Positions 26,402-35,686 of a stretch of DNA of 64,000 bases are shown one piece after another. Source of the DNA: an uncultured Bacteroidota bacterium (GTDB taxonomy: Bacteria > Bacteroidota > Bacteroidia > Chitinophagales > Chitinophagaceae); the NCBI GenBank assembly GCA_937928385.1, contig CALEZD010000035.1:1-64000 (forward strand), written 5' to 3'. The stretch's first letter is position 1, and each line of letters begins with the position of its first letter. Under the pieces are notes generated by a model. It made no database searches, had not been told where the DNA came from, and saw nothing but the letters and a program-made list of their open reading frames with translations. Position numbers and translations under genes: made by a program.

Positions 26402-26956
26402 ATGAAAAAGATCATCGCAATCGCAGCCTTCGCAACTATCGGTTTCTCAGCTAACGCTCAAAACCAGGCTAACCAGAATTCTTCTGCTTCTCAGACTACC
26501 AACCTGGTATTGAGCAACGCAATCGAAATCACTTTTACAGGTAACAACAGTGCTACAGGTGCTGATGTAACCATCCCTTTCACTACTGTTAATGACTACG
26601 CCAATGGTGTTGAGTCTGACGCACAGGAACTGAAAGTACGTTCTAACAAAAACTTTTCTGTAGCCGTTAAAGCTAACGCAGGTGAGTTCTCTTATACAGG
26701 TAACACTACCCCCGCTCCTGAAATGCCCGTAGAAGGTGTACTGGCTGTGAAAGTAACAGCAAATGGTACAGGCGGCAGCATCGCAGGTTCTTTCAGCGAA
26801 TATGCAACACTGACCAGCAGCAACCAGGACCTGATAACTGCGGCTGACCGTGGTGGCAACCAGACTTTCAGCGTAAAGTATAAAGCTACTCCCGGTTTTG
26901 CTTACCCTGCAGGTACTTACGCTGTAGATGTAGTTTATACCGCTACTCAGGAATAA
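26402..26956 (+). CDS. Abundant small secreted beta-sandwich protein (WxL/DUF4402-like)
   Basis: A 184-residue protein with a clear signal peptide (GFSANAQ). The mature part is rich in Thr, Asn, Ala and Gly and ends in 'YPAGTYAVDVVYTATQ', which resembles the closing strand of WxL or DUF4402 surface proteins. The family assignment is tentative. Codons are strongly biased to a few C-ending or T-ending forms and the leader is A/C-rich, so high expression is likely. It has no T9SS sorting domain. A bidirectional hairpin follows. Confidence 0.7.
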   Translation: MKKIIAIAAFATIGFSANAQNQANQNSSASQTTNLVLSNAIEITFTGNNSATGADVTIPFTTVNDYANGVESDAQELKVRSNKNFSVAVKANAGEFSYTGNTTPAPEMPVEGVLAVKVTANGTGGSIAGSFSEYATLTSSNQDLITAADRGGNQTFSVKYKATPGFAYPAGTYAVDVVYTATQE

Positions 26957-26977
26957 TAATACACACTTTCAAATATT

Positions 26978-27007
26978 AAAGAAGCAGCCCTGTAAGGCTG
27001 CTTCTTT
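26978..27007. terminator. Bidirectional terminator
   Basis: 12-bp stem AAAGAAGCAGCC / GGCTGCTTCTTT with a 6-base loop, between the convergent genes ending at 26956 (+) and 27033 (-). Confidence 0.85.
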
Positions 27008-27032
27008 GCTTTTGTTATCTGAATAAACTTAT

Positions 27033-28109
27033 TTACTGTTTTATAAACGGTGCATAAGCCACCTTATTATCAAAACTAACTCTTACCAGGTAGTTACCAG
27101 GAACAAATGAGGCAACATCAACAATACCGGTGTTTTGCAAGCATGCTACCGTACGTCCCTGCATATCAAATACCTCAACAATATATTGATGCTCTCCTGA
27201 GGGTATCTTCAATCGCAGCTGGTCAGTAGCGGGGTTTGGGTGTACTTCCAGCCTGCTTGCAGTATTGTCCGTACCTGCATCCTGTATGGATGACGGGCGG
27301 TAACTGTCCCTGTAGCGCACGGCAGTGATAGTTTCAGTGCTACCTGTTACCGTAGTGGTTATCCAGAGCGCAGGGTAATGCTCGCCTGGTATCAGCCACT
27401 TATAATCCACAGTACGGCGGGGAATGCCTATTGCAGGCAGGGGTAACACCTGCACACTGTCAAGAGCCACTACTTCAGTCCTTACCCTGATACAGTTTTG
27501 CGCTGTAGTGAAATAGGGTGTTTTGATGGTACCCCAGGCATCTGCTTTTGTAAAGCGGTCGCCACTCTGCACCAGCGAACCTACTGAAGGCACCTGGACC
27601 TTCAGGTAAAAATCAGAGGTATCATCATTGCCGTAATTCAGCGGAAAGAAATACCACTCGTCTTCGTTGGAATAAACGGCTGGCACAGGTGTACCACTGA
27701 TACGCGCACCGAAACCTTCAGCTACAAAACGGGATGACGGATTAGCTTTTTTGCTAAAGAACGTATATACCTCAGTAACTGTAACAGGTAGTGGAGTGCC
27801 ACCCACACCTAGGGTATCAGCTACTTTATACCCATAGGCTGTTGGCGAAATAAGCACTGCGTAAGCCGGGTTTACCTGCAAAGCAGATTTATATTCATCT
27901 ACCCGCTGCAACATAGGAGTAAGTGTATCAAAGTTCCACACTTTATTTGCACCTGTATCGTTCAGGTTGATATTAAACCCCAAAGCTAATGTGGTACTGT
28001 AGCGCAGTGTATCACCATTCACCGGCATATCGTTGGCGGTGATAGTCACTTGCCCATACGCACTGCTTATGGTTGAAATCAATAATAATGTGAGTAAACA
28101 ATTCTTCAT
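27033..28109 (-). CDS. Secreted protein with T9SS type A sorting domain
   Basis: A 358-residue protein with a signal peptide ending in SSAYGQ. The central 240 residues form a beta-rich domain with no family I recognise. The C-terminus is a T9SS sorting domain ('VHPNPATDQLRLKI ... DMQGRTV ... FVPGNYLVRV'), so it is exported through the type IX system and probably anchored at the cell surface. It is monocistronic. Confidence 0.88.
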   Translation of the reverse strand: MKNCLLTLLLISTISSAYGQVTITANDMPVNGDTLRYSTTLALGFNINLNDTGANKVWNFDTLTPMLQRVDEYKSALQVNPAYAVLISPTAYGYKVADTLGVGGTPLPVTVTEVYTFFSKKANPSSRFVAEGFGARISGTPVPAVYSNEDEWYFFPLNYGNDDTSDFYLKVQVPSVGSLVQSGDRFTKADAWGTIKTPYFTTAQNCIRVRTEVVALDSVQVLPLPAIGIPRRTVDYKWLIPGEHYPALWITTTVTGSTETITAVRYRDSYRPSSIQDAGTDNTASRLEVHPNPATDQLRLKIPSGEHQYIVEVFDMQGRTVACLQNTGIVDVASFVPGNYLVRVSFDNKVAYAPFIKQ

Positions 28110-28205
28110 ATCAATCGTTTTAATTAGTAGATAACAAATATCATATTTTTTATAATCACTTGCTTATAACTTTATTGAGTAAATCATAGAATTATGGAGG
28201 AAAGA

Positions 28206-28589
28206 ATGAATGAAGCGACACGTAACAGGCCTGAAGGCGACAGGGTAATTGATGCCCCGATGGTAGAGATAGACCTGAATAAGTATATACAGCAGCTAAA
28301 AAGCGAGGAAGCCTGGCTAAACAGCCAGCGTAATGCCATAACCTTATTTAAAACGGACACCATGCGTATAGTGCTCATTGGGCTACACGCTGACGGCCAA
28401 TTGCCCGAACATAAAGCAGAGGGGATTATCAGTGTACAGGTACTGAAGGGTCATATCCGGTTCAAGGTGGGGGATGATGAAAGAAAGCTGGCAGAGGGTA
28501 ATATGCTCACCCTGCACGAAAAAATACCGCATAGCGTTATAGCCATAGAAGAATCCGCTTTCCTGCTCACTATGGCTTTAAAAAAATAG
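28206..28589 (+). CDS. Small cupin-domain protein
   Basis: A single-domain cupin of 127 residues ('IGLHADGQLPEHKAEGIISVQVLKGHIRFKVGDD', 'EGNMLTLHEKIPHSV'). The His residues at PEH and PHS are in positions typical of metal ligands. Two in-frame ATGs compete. A GGAGG at 28196-28200 lies five bases before the ATG at 28206, so I choose that start; the ATG at 28194 overlaps the GGAGG and adds MEER. The gene precedes cvfB by 28 bases. The substrate or ligand is unknown. Confidence 0.82.
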   Translation: MNEATRNRPEGDRVIDAPMVEIDLNKYIQQLKSEEAWLNSQRNAITLFKTDTMRIVLIGLHADGQLPEHKAEGIISVQVLKGHIRFKVGDDERKLAEGNMLTLHEKIPHSVIAIEESAFLLTMALKK

Positions 28590-28617
28590 ATTAGCTTCGC
28601 ACCAAAGAAGGAAAAAT

Positions 28618-29454
28618 ATGGCACCGCAGGCGGGTATATATCATAAACTTAAGGTGGTAAAGCATGTTGACTTCGGGATATACCTGGACGGTGGCGATGT
28701 AGAAATACTGATGCCCAAACGTTTTGTGCCCGCGGGAGTGCAGGATGGTGACGAAATAGAAGTATTCATATACCACGATAACGAGGGCAGGCTGATAGCC
28801 ACCAACCAAAAACCTTATGGCACTGTTGGGCAGGTAGCCCTGTTGCAGGCAAGAGACAAAAACAACCAGGGCGCCTTCTTGGATTGGGGCCTGATGAAAG
28901 ATATATTCCTGCCCATGTCGCAGCAGAAATCGACAGTAAGAACGGGTGGCAAGTATTTAGTGTACATATATATCGATGATATGACCGGCCGCGTGGCAGC
29001 TACCGAACACATTTCACGATTTTTAGACAACGATACCCTGACCGTACAGGAAGGTGATGAGGTAGATATGGTAATATGGCGCGAAACAGATATCGGGTAT
29101 TCTGTAATCATCAACAACAAACACGAAGGGCTGCTGCATTACAACGAAGTGTTTAAGGAACTAAATCCAGGCGACCACGAAAAGGGTTACATAAAGGCAA
29201 TACTGGAAAATAATAAAGTAACGGTATCCCTGGGCAAAAAAGGCTACCAGCGCATTGAAACTGAAGCGGAAAAAATTATGCGCCTGCTGGACGAAAACAA
29301 TGGCTACCTGCCCTACCACGACAAATCAGACCCCGAAGAGATTTATGAGTTTTTCGGCATGAGCAAAAAAGCCTTTAAAATGGCCGTTGGCGCGCTGTAC
29401 AAACAACGAAAAATAGCTCTGACCAAAACAGGCATCAAGCAGGAGGTCGATTAA
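28618..29454 (+). CDS. cvfB: S1-domain RNA-binding protein of the CvfB/YitL family
   Basis: A 278-residue protein with tandem S1-type folds (about 1-65, 70-140 and 145-210: 'VDFGIYLDGG', 'GAFLDWGLMKDIFLP', 'IGYSVIINNKHEGLL') and a C-terminal winged helix ('PEEIYEFFGMSKKAFKMAVGALYKQRKI'). This matches CvfB of Staphylococcus and YitL of Bacillus. AAGGAAAAAT precedes the start. The end overlaps the convergent DUF4412 gene by 4 bases. Confidence 0.88.
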   Translation: MAPQAGIYHKLKVVKHVDFGIYLDGGDVEILMPKRFVPAGVQDGDEIEVFIYHDNEGRLIATNQKPYGTVGQVALLQARDKNNQGAFLDWGLMKDIFLPMSQQKSTVRTGGKYLVYIYIDDMTGRVAATEHISRFLDNDTLTVQEGDEVDMVIWRETDIGYSVIINNKHEGLLHYNEVFKELNPGDHEKGYIKAILENNKVTVSLGKKGYQRIETEAEKIMRLLDENNGYLPYHDKSDPEEIYEFFGMSKKAFKMAVGALYKQRKIALTKTGIKQEVD

Positions 29455-30233
29455 CGCCCGCTGAACATATCCGTTTTCTTGTAGTTACTCAGCGTTACTG
29501 ACTGGTTAGACTTTGTATTGATGTCCACTATTTCTATCCCTGATTTCAACTCACCTTTCTCGTAAAACTTACCCTCCATCATCATTCCTTTCATACCACC
29601 TACCCCATCAATGCTATTGAAAAACGCCGCCATCGGGCTGCCTTTGAACGATTGGGCGATATCTACAGGTATTTTATCTGTCACCCATATTTCTCCCCTG
29701 CTGTCTTTTTCTTTATCTACACATACAAATTCCTCGCAGGAGTATCCCCGGATAGACTTAGTCTTGCCGCTCTTACTGCATTTAACATTATCGGGTTTAC
29801 CGGTACTCCCGCCCATCTGTTTTTCCATACCCTTAAAAGCATTTATATTCATAGCCATATAGGTTTTTTTTTGTTCGTCCAGCATTACCATAGTGCTGTT
29901 CTTGCTATCATACACCACCATCATTTCTTTACCCGCACTTTTATTTTCCCTGCCCACAAATGCAAATGTTTCTTCTGCCCCGTTTACATGATACTTCATA
30001 TCAGTAGCTTCCTTCTTCACGCCGTTTTTGTATTCTGTCACACGCATGGTCATTGATATAGGAAACTTATACACTGGCCTGGTTTCAGCGTTGGCCATTC
30101 CTGCCATCATCTCCTGTAGTTTGGCCATACCCTCAGCCGCATACTTTTCCTGTGCGGCTTTTTCTGCCTGTCCCTTTTGGGCGAATGATAATTGAGATAA
30201 CATCAGGCAGGATACGATGAGTAAGTTTTTCAT
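29451..30233 (-). CDS. DUF4412-domain secreted protein
   Basis: A 260-residue protein. The ATG at 30233 starts a signal peptide (MKNLLIVSCLMLSQLSFAQ), so I reject the longer form from 30269. The mature part is a DUF4412 domain with 'YHVNGAEETFAFVG', 'VMLDEQKKTYMAMN' and 'KSIRGYSCEEFVCVD'. Met content is very high. Function is unknown; location is the periplasm or outer membrane by inference. Confidence 0.82.
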   Translation of the reverse strand: MKNLLIVSCLMLSQLSFAQKGQAEKAAQEKYAAEGMAKLQEMMAGMANAETRPVYKFPISMTMRVTEYKNGVKKEATDMKYHVNGAEETFAFVGRENKSAGKEMMVVYDSKNSTMVMLDEQKKTYMAMNINAFKGMEKQMGGSTGKPDNVKCSKSGKTKSIRGYSCEEFVCVDKEKDSRGEIWVTDKIPVDIAQSFKGSPMAAFFNSIDGVGGMKGMMMEGKFYEKGELKSGIEIVDINTKSNQSVTLSNYKKTDMFSGR

Positions 30234-30351
30234 AACATAAAATTTACAAGATAAAGATACAGATAGCATATATCCGAACCAACGGATATTACTTATGTTT
30301 TTAACAGATTATTGAACTACAATTGCTTATTTTTCAAGTTGTATTATTTAT

Positions 30352-31734
30352 ATGGCCTGGAAAAAAACGAAATGGCTGTTCAGGTATTACGCCCAGTATT
30401 TCCCGTTTACTATCAACACGGTATTGTGTGCAGTAGCGGCATGGCTGGGGTACAAACTGCTGTACAACCCCGCCTCTAAAACCGACCCCGAACCATTCCG
30501 CCCGTTCATCATCCTGATGGGCAAAATGGTATTCTGGTTCATTATCGCACTCATACTGGCATCTATAATCAGTACAATAGCCAGTTGGCTGTATTACCTG
30601 TGGCTGTACAGGAAACGCAATACAAGGCTGGAACTGAACTTCGTTACACAAACCATCAATGGGCGTAAGAATAAGCTATATATGGATGCGTCGTTGCAGG
30701 GCGCTAAGCGTCCTTTGCTGGGCTTCATCAAGGGCAGGTTGTTTTATGACGACCACGAAATGACGGATAAATTCAGCCTGCTGTCTAACAAGCGAAAAGA
30801 AAAGAGTATATGGCCCGTAGCTGTTTCCGGGCGCAGCAGGCTGGAATTGCCGGATATAAAAGAATACCAGCTTAAAGGCGGCTTTGTCTATTTCCATGAT
30901 ATGCTGCACCTGTTTTCTTTGGCTGTACATCAGCCTGTTACGGGACAATTTCACCAGCCGCCTGTACTGAACAAAAAAGACGACAAAGAAGTAGCACCGA
31001 AGAAAACCGAGACAACGGATATACGAATAGACCAACTGCGCCGTGTAGAAGGCGAGTACCTGAATTATAAAGATTTCGAATCGGGCGACGATGTGCGCCG
31101 GATAGTATGGAAAGTATATGCCAAAAACCGTGAACTGGTGGTGCGCATACCCGAACGTTTTGAGCCCTTTGCCTCACACTTGTATTTTTACGCTTCTTTC
31201 TACGCGCCTATGAAAGCCCAATGGCTGGGTGATGGTTACCTGAAAGAAATGCTGAATTACTTCAAAAATAATGTATGGACGGTGTACGATACGCTGGCAG
31301 CTAAGGAATGGGCCATGCGTTACATCCCCGACCAGCAATTCAACCTGCCCGAGCACCTGGGCGATGCGGAACGTGCTGCCCGTATCATCAGCAACAGCGG
31401 CTGGCATAAAGACAAAAACCTGCGCGAGTATTTTAATCCCAAACAGGGTACCGTGCTGTGCATCTCATCGCTGACGGATATACAGGAACTTCAAGACATA
31501 CTGGATGAGAGTAATGATTCAACCGTTGTCTATTTCGTTAAGCTATCACATACATTCAGGCATTTTGTGGCATGGAACTGGGTAAAGCGTATCATCTTTC
31601 AGCCACCGCAAGACAGGTTGAATAAACTACGCACCACATGGGTATTCTCCCCCACCCGTATGCGGGTGCTGAAAAGAGAAAAAGAAATTGAAGCTCTATT
31701 GAAAAAGAGTTCCGTTACTTACGGTATACTATAA
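30352..31734 (+). CDS. Divergent DUF58-type membrane protein
   Basis: A 460-residue protein with two N-terminal transmembrane helices (about 18-38 and 57-83). Its centre contains 'YLNYKDFESGDDVRRIVWKV', then 'LVVRIPE', which is the DUF58 signature (family form xY.pGDd.R.I.W...). The C-terminal half may carry the von Willebrand A-like part but is very divergent. DUF58 genes usually lie next to a MoxR ATPase; none is found here, so the role of this copy is open. It ends 1 base before the convergent DUF6048 gene. Confidence 0.75.
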   Translation: MAWKKTKWLFRYYAQYFPFTINTVLCAVAAWLGYKLLYNPASKTDPEPFRPFIILMGKMVFWFIIALILASIISTIASWLYYLWLYRKRNTRLELNFVTQTINGRKNKLYMDASLQGAKRPLLGFIKGRLFYDDHEMTDKFSLLSNKRKEKSIWPVAVSGRSRLELPDIKEYQLKGGFVYFHDMLHLFSLAVHQPVTGQFHQPPVLNKKDDKEVAPKKTETTDIRIDQLRRVEGEYLNYKDFESGDDVRRIVWKVYAKNRELVVRIPERFEPFASHLYFYASFYAPMKAQWLGDGYLKEMLNYFKNNVWTVYDTLAAKEWAMRYIPDQQFNLPEHLGDAERAARIISNSGWHKDKNLREYFNPKQGTVLCISSLTDIQELQDILDESNDSTVVYFVKLSHTFRHFVAWNWVKRIIFQPPQDRLNKLRTTWVFSPTRMRVLKREKEIEALLKKSSVTYGIL

Positions 31735-31735
31735 C

Positions 31736-32446
31736 CTATTGTTTAGGCTTGGGAATATGTTTCCTGTCCCAACGGATGGCGTAGCTGAGGAATACATTAA
31801 AATCGAATACTGTGTTCTTTTCCCCCTTACCGTACCCTGCAATATTGTACGGCGGCAGTTCTTTAAACTGTTTGGCGTTGACCAGGAACTTGCCCCGCAT
31901 ATTCCAGCCCACGAAGAGGTGTTTGGCTATTTCTACCCTCACCCCGCCCGTCAATTCTATCCAGTGTGCAGTCAGTCCTGTACCCGGCACTGTGCCCGCT
32001 ATAACACCCCAAGTACTGTCTGTAATAGTATAATTCGCATTGCTGCGGTTAATTAAACCCACCCCATAACGCAGGCCGATGAAGCCCATATCCCAGTCAT
32101 CCTGTTTCAAACGGGGCAGCAGGCTCTTGTTGATACCCGCCCTGAAGAAGATATTATTGCTCTTGTAAGCCAGGTCGGGGTAATTGAGCGATGCGTTACC
32201 CCAGCCACCTTCCGCCACTATATACAGGTCTTTCCTCCAATAAAAATCCAGTTCCAGTTCATAGCTGATACGCTCCTCTTTATCCTTCTGAAGCTGGTTG
32301 AAGAGTATCCTGCTGATATCAAAGCCTAACCTCAGTTGGTGCGCACTGTCTACTATTGCCGGGCGTTCTTCTTCCTCCTCTACATCCTGTGCAGAGGCAT
32401 TTACCGTAGCGGCCAGTAATAATATGCTAATAAAATACTTTAACAT
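31736..32446 (-). CDS. DUF6048-family outer-membrane protein
   Basis: A 236-residue protein with a signal peptide (NASAQ), an acidic EEEEE linker and then alternating strands typical of a small outer-membrane barrel ('LGFDISRILFNQLQ', 'FIGLRYGVGLINRS'). The pairing with DUF6452 just upstream is the usual one in Bacteroidota. The gene overlaps DUF6452 by 20 bases and is the last gene of the pheT unit. Confidence 0.8.
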   Translation of the reverse strand: MLKYFISILLLAATVNASAQDVEEEEERPAIVDSAHQLRLGFDISRILFNQLQKDKEERISYELELDFYWRKDLYIVAEGGWGNASLNYPDLAYKSNNIFFRAGINKSLLPRLKQDDWDMGFIGLRYGVGLINRSNANYTITDSTWGVIAGTVPGTGLTAHWIELTGGVRVEIAKHLFVGWNMRGKFLVNAKQFKELPPYNIAGYGKGEKNTVFDFNVFLSYAIRWDRKHIPKPKQ

Positions 32447-32930
32447 GTATCACATCAGTAGCGTTAGTCACTTCAGTTTTTTCTATCCTGGCAGAGTCAA
32501 TGAAATAATTCGTGTTTGCAATATTTTTCAATGAATACACCATAGCATAACCGCAGGCAGTTGAAAGAAATACCGGTTTGCGCTCATAATAAAATGTAAT
32601 CATATCCATACCCAAGCGGTTGCTTGTATCCGGCATGATTAACCATCGGGTACTATCTGCAATAGCCGACAAAGGCCCCTGGAAATCGCTTAAAGCACTC
32701 CTCCCATCGAAAAACCATATCGGCGTATCTACATACCCCACCACCGGCGCCGGGAGTGGCAGAACCACGCCCGCGCTGCCGGTATCGGCTTCCTTCATTG
32801 TTTGCAACTTCAAAAAATACCGTCTCGGCTCCAGGCATGGGCCGCGGCCATCGTTACTCTTGTTGCAGGCCATATACACGCCACACAACAGCGAAAACAA
32901 CATTAATGCGATGGTATTCCGTTTAATCAT
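32427..32930 (-). CDS. DUF6452-family lipoprotein
   Basis: A 167-residue protein with a signal peptide ending in YMAC (lipobox Cys 22). DUF6452 proteins accompany DUF6048 barrels. Three further cysteines include CLEPRRYFLKL near the N-terminus. It overlaps the coiled-coil gene upstream by 8 bases and DUF6048 downstream by 20 bases, so these genes are co-translated. The function of the pair is unknown. Confidence 0.78.
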   Translation of the reverse strand: MIKRNTIALMLFSLLCGVYMACNKSNDGRGPCLEPRRYFLKLQTMKEADTGSAGVVLPLPAPVVGYVDTPIWFFDGRSALSDFQGPLSAIADSTRWLIMPDTSNRLGMDMITFYYERKPVFLSTACGYAMVYSLKNIANTNYFIDSARIEKTEVTNATDVIHVKVFY

Positions 32931-33198
32931 TGAGTGATGCCAGTAGTTTATCTATATCCCCTATCAGCGAATTCAGTTGCTTGCGCATAGCGTTCTTATC
33001 ACCTTTCGTGGCCAATACATCAGCGGTTTGCGTGGTAGTCAGTTGTTCTTCCAGTGTGGCTACTTTTTTATTCAGTTGCAGCAGTTCGTCCTTTTGTTTA
33101 TGCATAGCCTGTTGCAGGCTTTCTTTTTCGGCCTGTAGCGCTGCGTGTTTTTTCAGCAGCTTATCCAGTTTGCTATGTAACAAAGTCAGTTCCTGCAT
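32923..33198 (-). CDS. Short coiled-coil protein downstream of pheT
   Basis: A 91-residue, charged, almost entirely helical protein with heptad repeats (residues 1-60: 'LLHSKLDKLLKKHAALQAEK ...'). Similar small coiled coils follow pheT in many Bacteroidota, often before zapA. No zapA is seen here, so a ZapB-like division role is only a guess. Its first base is the last base of the pheT stop codon, so translation is coupled. Confidence 0.8.
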   Translation of the reverse strand: MQELTLLHSKLDKLLKKHAALQAEKESLQQAMHKQKDELLQLNKKVATLEEQLTTTQTADVLATKGDKNAMRKQLNSLIGDIDKLLASLND

Positions 33199-35597
33199 TA
33201 TTCCCTGATTTGCGCCTGTAAATCTTTTTTGTACGCACTTACCAATTGCTGTACCAGTTTGTCTGTTTCTTCATCTGTTAAGGTACGGTCTTGCAACTGG
33301 AAAATATAATTCAGGGCGTATGACTTTTTGCCTGCGCCCAGTTTGTCACTTTCAAATATATCAAAGAGGCTGTATCCCTGCAATGAGTCAATAGCCAGCT
33401 TATCGGTCACTTCCTGCACCTGCTGGTAGGTCACCTGCTTGTCTATCACTATTGCCAGGTCGCGCTGTACAGAGGGATATTTAGGCACTTCGGCGTACTT
33501 TACTTTAGCAGTATCCACCGCTTTCATCCACAAATCCCAGTTAATGGCCGCGAAATACACCTGCTGCCTGATATCAAAATCCGCCAGTTTTTTGGATGGC
33601 ACTGCTGATATATGGCACAATACCTGTTTCTTCCAGCTTATTTGCACGCCCTGTTCACTGTGTACAGTAACCGTTTTGGTTATACCGGCATATTGCAGCA
33701 GGTTGTTTACTATACCTTTTACATAATATAAATCTGCAGCTTGTTCTTTCCTGTTCCAGCTTGGGGTTTGTGTCGCACCGGTCAGGTACAGCGCAAGTTG
33801 GTTTTGTTCCTCGTATCCCTTATCTGTTACAGCATATATCTTGCCGTACTCAAACAAGGCTAAGTCCGTATTCTTCCTGTTGCAATTGTACTGTATTACT
33901 TCCAGCCCGCTTTCCAACATGGAGGGGCGCAGTACATCCAGCTCGCTGGTCAGGCTGTTCAGCATTTTCACCAGTCCTTCCTGTTCAGCATAATATTTAC
34001 TGTTCACAATAGAGTTAGTCACCAACTCCCTGAAACCTAAACCTGTCAATACCCCTGCCAGTTTGTTTCTCATACCCAAATCGTTGGGCATGGGGCGATT
34101 GAGTGTAATGTTTAACTTTTCAGGAATGGGTATATTGTCCAGCCCGTCTATACGCAGTATCTCTTCTACTATATCAGCCTGTTGAAAAACATCCGTTTTA
34201 TTAGTGGGCACTACAACCCTAAAGCCTTCTTCTGATATGTTTTGCAGTGTGAATCCTAAAGCGACCAACAGCTTTTTTGTACGCGCGCGGTCATACTCTT
34301 TACCACTCAGCTTGGTTATGTATTTGTAGGTTACATCTACAGTTACAGGCTCTATCGGCCTTGCATATACATCAGTTATCACAGTGCTGATTGTACCCCC
34401 GGCAATCTCCACCATCATCTGCGCAGCACGCTCCAGCGCTGCTTGCAGGTTGTTGATATCCACACCTTTTTCAAAATGAGTAGCCGCATCTGTTCGCAAC
34501 CCGTGGTGCAGCGATGTACGGCGTATATGCTGCGGATCGAAGTACGCACTTTCTAAAAATATATTAGTAGTAGCATCAGTTACACCGCTGTACATACCAC
34601 CAAACACACCCGCGATACACATGCCACCTTCCGCGTCGCATATCATCAGGTCGCTGGCTTGCAGCTTCCTTTCCTTTTCATCCAGCGTAACAAATTTTGT
34701 CCCTTCCTGCAAAAATTGAACACGAACGGTTTTCCCTTTTATTTTATCCGCATCAAATGCATGTAGCGGCTGACCGTACTCGTGCAGCACATAATTGGTT
34801 ATATCTACAATATTATTAATCGGCCTCACGCCAATAGCCTGCAACCTCCGTTGCAGCCATTCAGGCGAGGCAGATACATTCAACCCGCTGATACTTACGC
34901 CCATATAGCGCGCACAAGCTTCGGGATTGTTTATTTCTATTTTGATTGCAGGGGGCTGGTTCGAAGCAGTAAACCCTGTTTCCGGCAGTTTAGCCTTGTA
35001 CTCCGCATCTTTATGATAAGACAGGTATGCGGCTACATCTTTCGCCACACCTATATGGCTCATCGCGTCCGACCGGTTAGGGGTCAGCCCTATATGTATG
35101 GCCGTGTCCGCAGGTGGAATATTGAAGTATTCTTTGGCAAGAGTGCCTACAACAGCATCTGCAGGCAGTACCATTATACCGCCATGGTCGCTGCCCAGCC
35201 CTATCTCATCTTCTGCACATATCATGCCCTCGCTGGCAGCGCCCCTTATCTTTGCTTTTTTTATCAGGAATGGTTCTCCATTTGTAGGGTGTACGGTAGC
35301 ACCTACCGGGGCCACCACCACTTTTTGCCCTGCAGCTACATTGGGGGCTCCGCATACAATATGCAGGGATTCAGCACCGCCGATACTAACCGTTGTCACC
35401 TTCAGTTTATCTGCATCAGGGTGTTTTTCGCATGTCAAAACTTCACCTATTATCAGCCCTTCCAGCCCTCCTTTTACGGTTTCCACAGGCTCCAAAGCCT
35501 CCACTTCCAGCCCTATTGAGGTAAGAATACGGGCCAGTTCTCCCACTTCAATAGGCTCTGGCAGGTATTCCGACAACCAACTATATGATATGACCAT
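33198..35597 (-). CDS. pheT: Phenylalanine-tRNA ligase beta subunit
   Basis: A 799-residue protein of full length. The N-terminal tRNA-binding domain is 'GLIIGEVLTCEKHPDADKLKVTTV' (about 47-150). B3/B4 and B5 domains follow, with 'TPNRSDAMSHIGVAKDVAAY' and 'DIVEEILRIDGLDNIP'. The C-terminal anticodon-binding FDX-ACB domain starts near 'YAEVPKYPSVQRDLAIV'. It charges tRNA-Phe with the alpha subunit, which is not in this window. The gene heads a four-gene overlapping unit and is divergent from dnaB. Confidence 0.96.
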   Translation of the reverse strand: MVISYSWLSEYLPEPIEVGELARILTSIGLEVEALEPVETVKGGLEGLIIGEVLTCEKHPDADKLKVTTVSIGGAESLHIVCGAPNVAAGQKVVVAPVGATVHPTNGEPFLIKKAKIRGAASEGMICAEDEIGLGSDHGGIMVLPADAVVGTLAKEYFNIPPADTAIHIGLTPNRSDAMSHIGVAKDVAAYLSYHKDAEYKAKLPETGFTASNQPPAIKIEINNPEACARYMGVSISGLNVSASPEWLQRRLQAIGVRPINNIVDITNYVLHEYGQPLHAFDADKIKGKTVRVQFLQEGTKFVTLDEKERKLQASDLMICDAEGGMCIAGVFGGMYSGVTDATTNIFLESAYFDPQHIRRTSLHHGLRTDAATHFEKGVDINNLQAALERAAQMMVEIAGGTISTVITDVYARPIEPVTVDVTYKYITKLSGKEYDRARTKKLLVALGFTLQNISEEGFRVVVPTNKTDVFQQADIVEEILRIDGLDNIPIPEKLNITLNRPMPNDLGMRNKLAGVLTGLGFRELVTNSIVNSKYYAEQEGLVKMLNSLTSELDVLRPSMLESGLEVIQYNCNRKNTDLALFEYGKIYAVTDKGYEEQNQLALYLTGATQTPSWNRKEQAADLYYVKGIVNNLLQYAGITKTVTVHSEQGVQISWKKQVLCHISAVPSKKLADFDIRQQVYFAAINWDLWMKAVDTAKVKYAEVPKYPSVQRDLAIVIDKQVTYQQVQEVTDKLAIDSLQGYSLFDIFESDKLGAGKKSYALNYIFQLQDRTLTDEETDKLVQQLVSAYKKDLQAQIRE

Positions 35598-35686
35598 TTT
35601 TTGTCCTTAAAACTTAAATCGGGTGTAAAGATAACCCATCATTATAGCAATTTGCATCCTTTAAAAAAAATCGTTGATCAGACCAT

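Noticed and set aside
34782..35610. Plus-strand ORFs opposite pheT
   Set aside because: They mirror a full-length pheT and show no domain or start signal.
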